From HGW-17 sp938004375 (GTDB taxonomy: Bacteria; Myxococcota_A; Polyangia; HGW-17): a DNA stretch of 31,895 bases. The stretch is taken from positions 1-31,895 of the forward strand of contig DAIRVS010000037.1 of the NCBI GenBank assembly GCA_036802685.1, in the 5' to 3' direction. Made by a program: the position numbers and the translations under genes. A model generated the notes under the pieces. The model saw only the letters and a list, made by a program, of their open reading frames with translations. It was not told the DNA's origin and did not search any database. The number at the start of each line of letters is the position of its first letter. Position 1 is the stretch's first letter. Shown piece by piece: positions 31,810-31,895 of this stretch.

Positions 31810-31895
31810 CGTGGCCCCCGATAATCGGCTCGACCCCGACTCCGCCTCCGACCCGGATTCGGGAGACAGCTCCGGCGTTCCGCGGCCTTGCGGCG
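31810..31895 (+). other. window-edge low-complexity segment, possible start of a plus-strand gene
   Basis: From the GTG at 31810, preceded by AAGG five nt upstream, a frame reads VAPDNRLDPDSASDPDSGDS and runs off the window. The DNA (GACCCCGACTCCGCCTCCGA) also looks like the simple GACTCC repeats common in intergenic DNA of such genomes, so I do not call a gene. The DNA between 31736 and 31810 is AT-rich and would suit promoters for both directions. Confidence 0.2.

Noticed and set aside
31810..31895. Gene start at the right edge
   Set aside because: Only 86 bases of low-complexity sequence are visible, indistinguishable from a GACTCC-type simple repeat.

Overview
The window is GC-rich bacterial chromosome with a lifestyle signature typical of Myxococcota and related former Deltaproteobacteria: three lipoprotein genes with clear lipoboxes, one cysteine-rich, one built of RCC1-like 'CALD..G.v.CWG' repeats and one of leucine-rich repeats, together with many low-complexity and dispersed repeats. 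I see no rRNA, tRNA, phage structural genes or CRISPR array. The lineage is an inference from gene style and composition, not from a marker gene.

Layout. 2-6000: the 3' end of an M3 metallopeptidase gene, an unrecognised cysteine-containing protein, a Cys-rich lipoprotein, an IS200-like/REP-associated (Y1) transposase and an RCC1-repeat lipoprotein. 6040-10820: a minus-strand yhaO-yhaN-like (SbcD/SbcC-like) pair whose stop and start overlap. 11027-12529: a divergent AAA ATPase of unknown role. 12674-25806 is a defence island. It starts with a minus-strand ATPase + TOPRIM-like gene pair on visibly AT-richer DNA. Divergent from it runs a long plus-strand type I restriction-modification operon: hsdM, a 1.07-kb repeat insert, hsdS, a PD-(D/E)XK-DUF4268 nuclease-like gene, two linked uncharacterised genes (380 and 123 aa) and hsdR. 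Most junctions in this operon are 4-bp ATGA overlaps. A convergent GIY-YIG/DUF4357 gene closes the island. 26085-26336 is a 42-bp tandem repeat. 26381-27961 holds a small helical hypothetical gene and a HepT/MntA-type toxin-antitoxin pair. 28222-30234 is the LRR lipoprotein, and 30486-31706 is an AAA_14/DUF4143 ATPase preceded by a palindrome.

How the genes work together. HsdM, HsdS and HsdR form one type I R-M enzyme. The nuclease-like gene and the 380/123-aa pair sit inside the same transcription unit and are translationally coupled to their neighbours (except for a 102-bp gap before the 380-aa gene), so they are candidate accessory or independent anti-phage components. The ATPase+TOPRIM pair has the architecture of known two-gene abortive-infection systems (PARIS, RloA/RloB-like) but is not one I can name exactly. 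HepT/MntA is a self-contained toxin and AMP-transferring antitoxin.

The two most unusual things are the insert between hsdM and hsdS and the 380/123-aa pair inside the operon. The insert consists of 69-bp (23-codon) units, each carrying a conserved hairpin stem. It stays open in one frame from hsdM's ATGA to hsdS's ATGA, contains a ~290-bp direct duplication offset by exactly six unit lengths, and is bracketed by ATGAGCTT at both ends.
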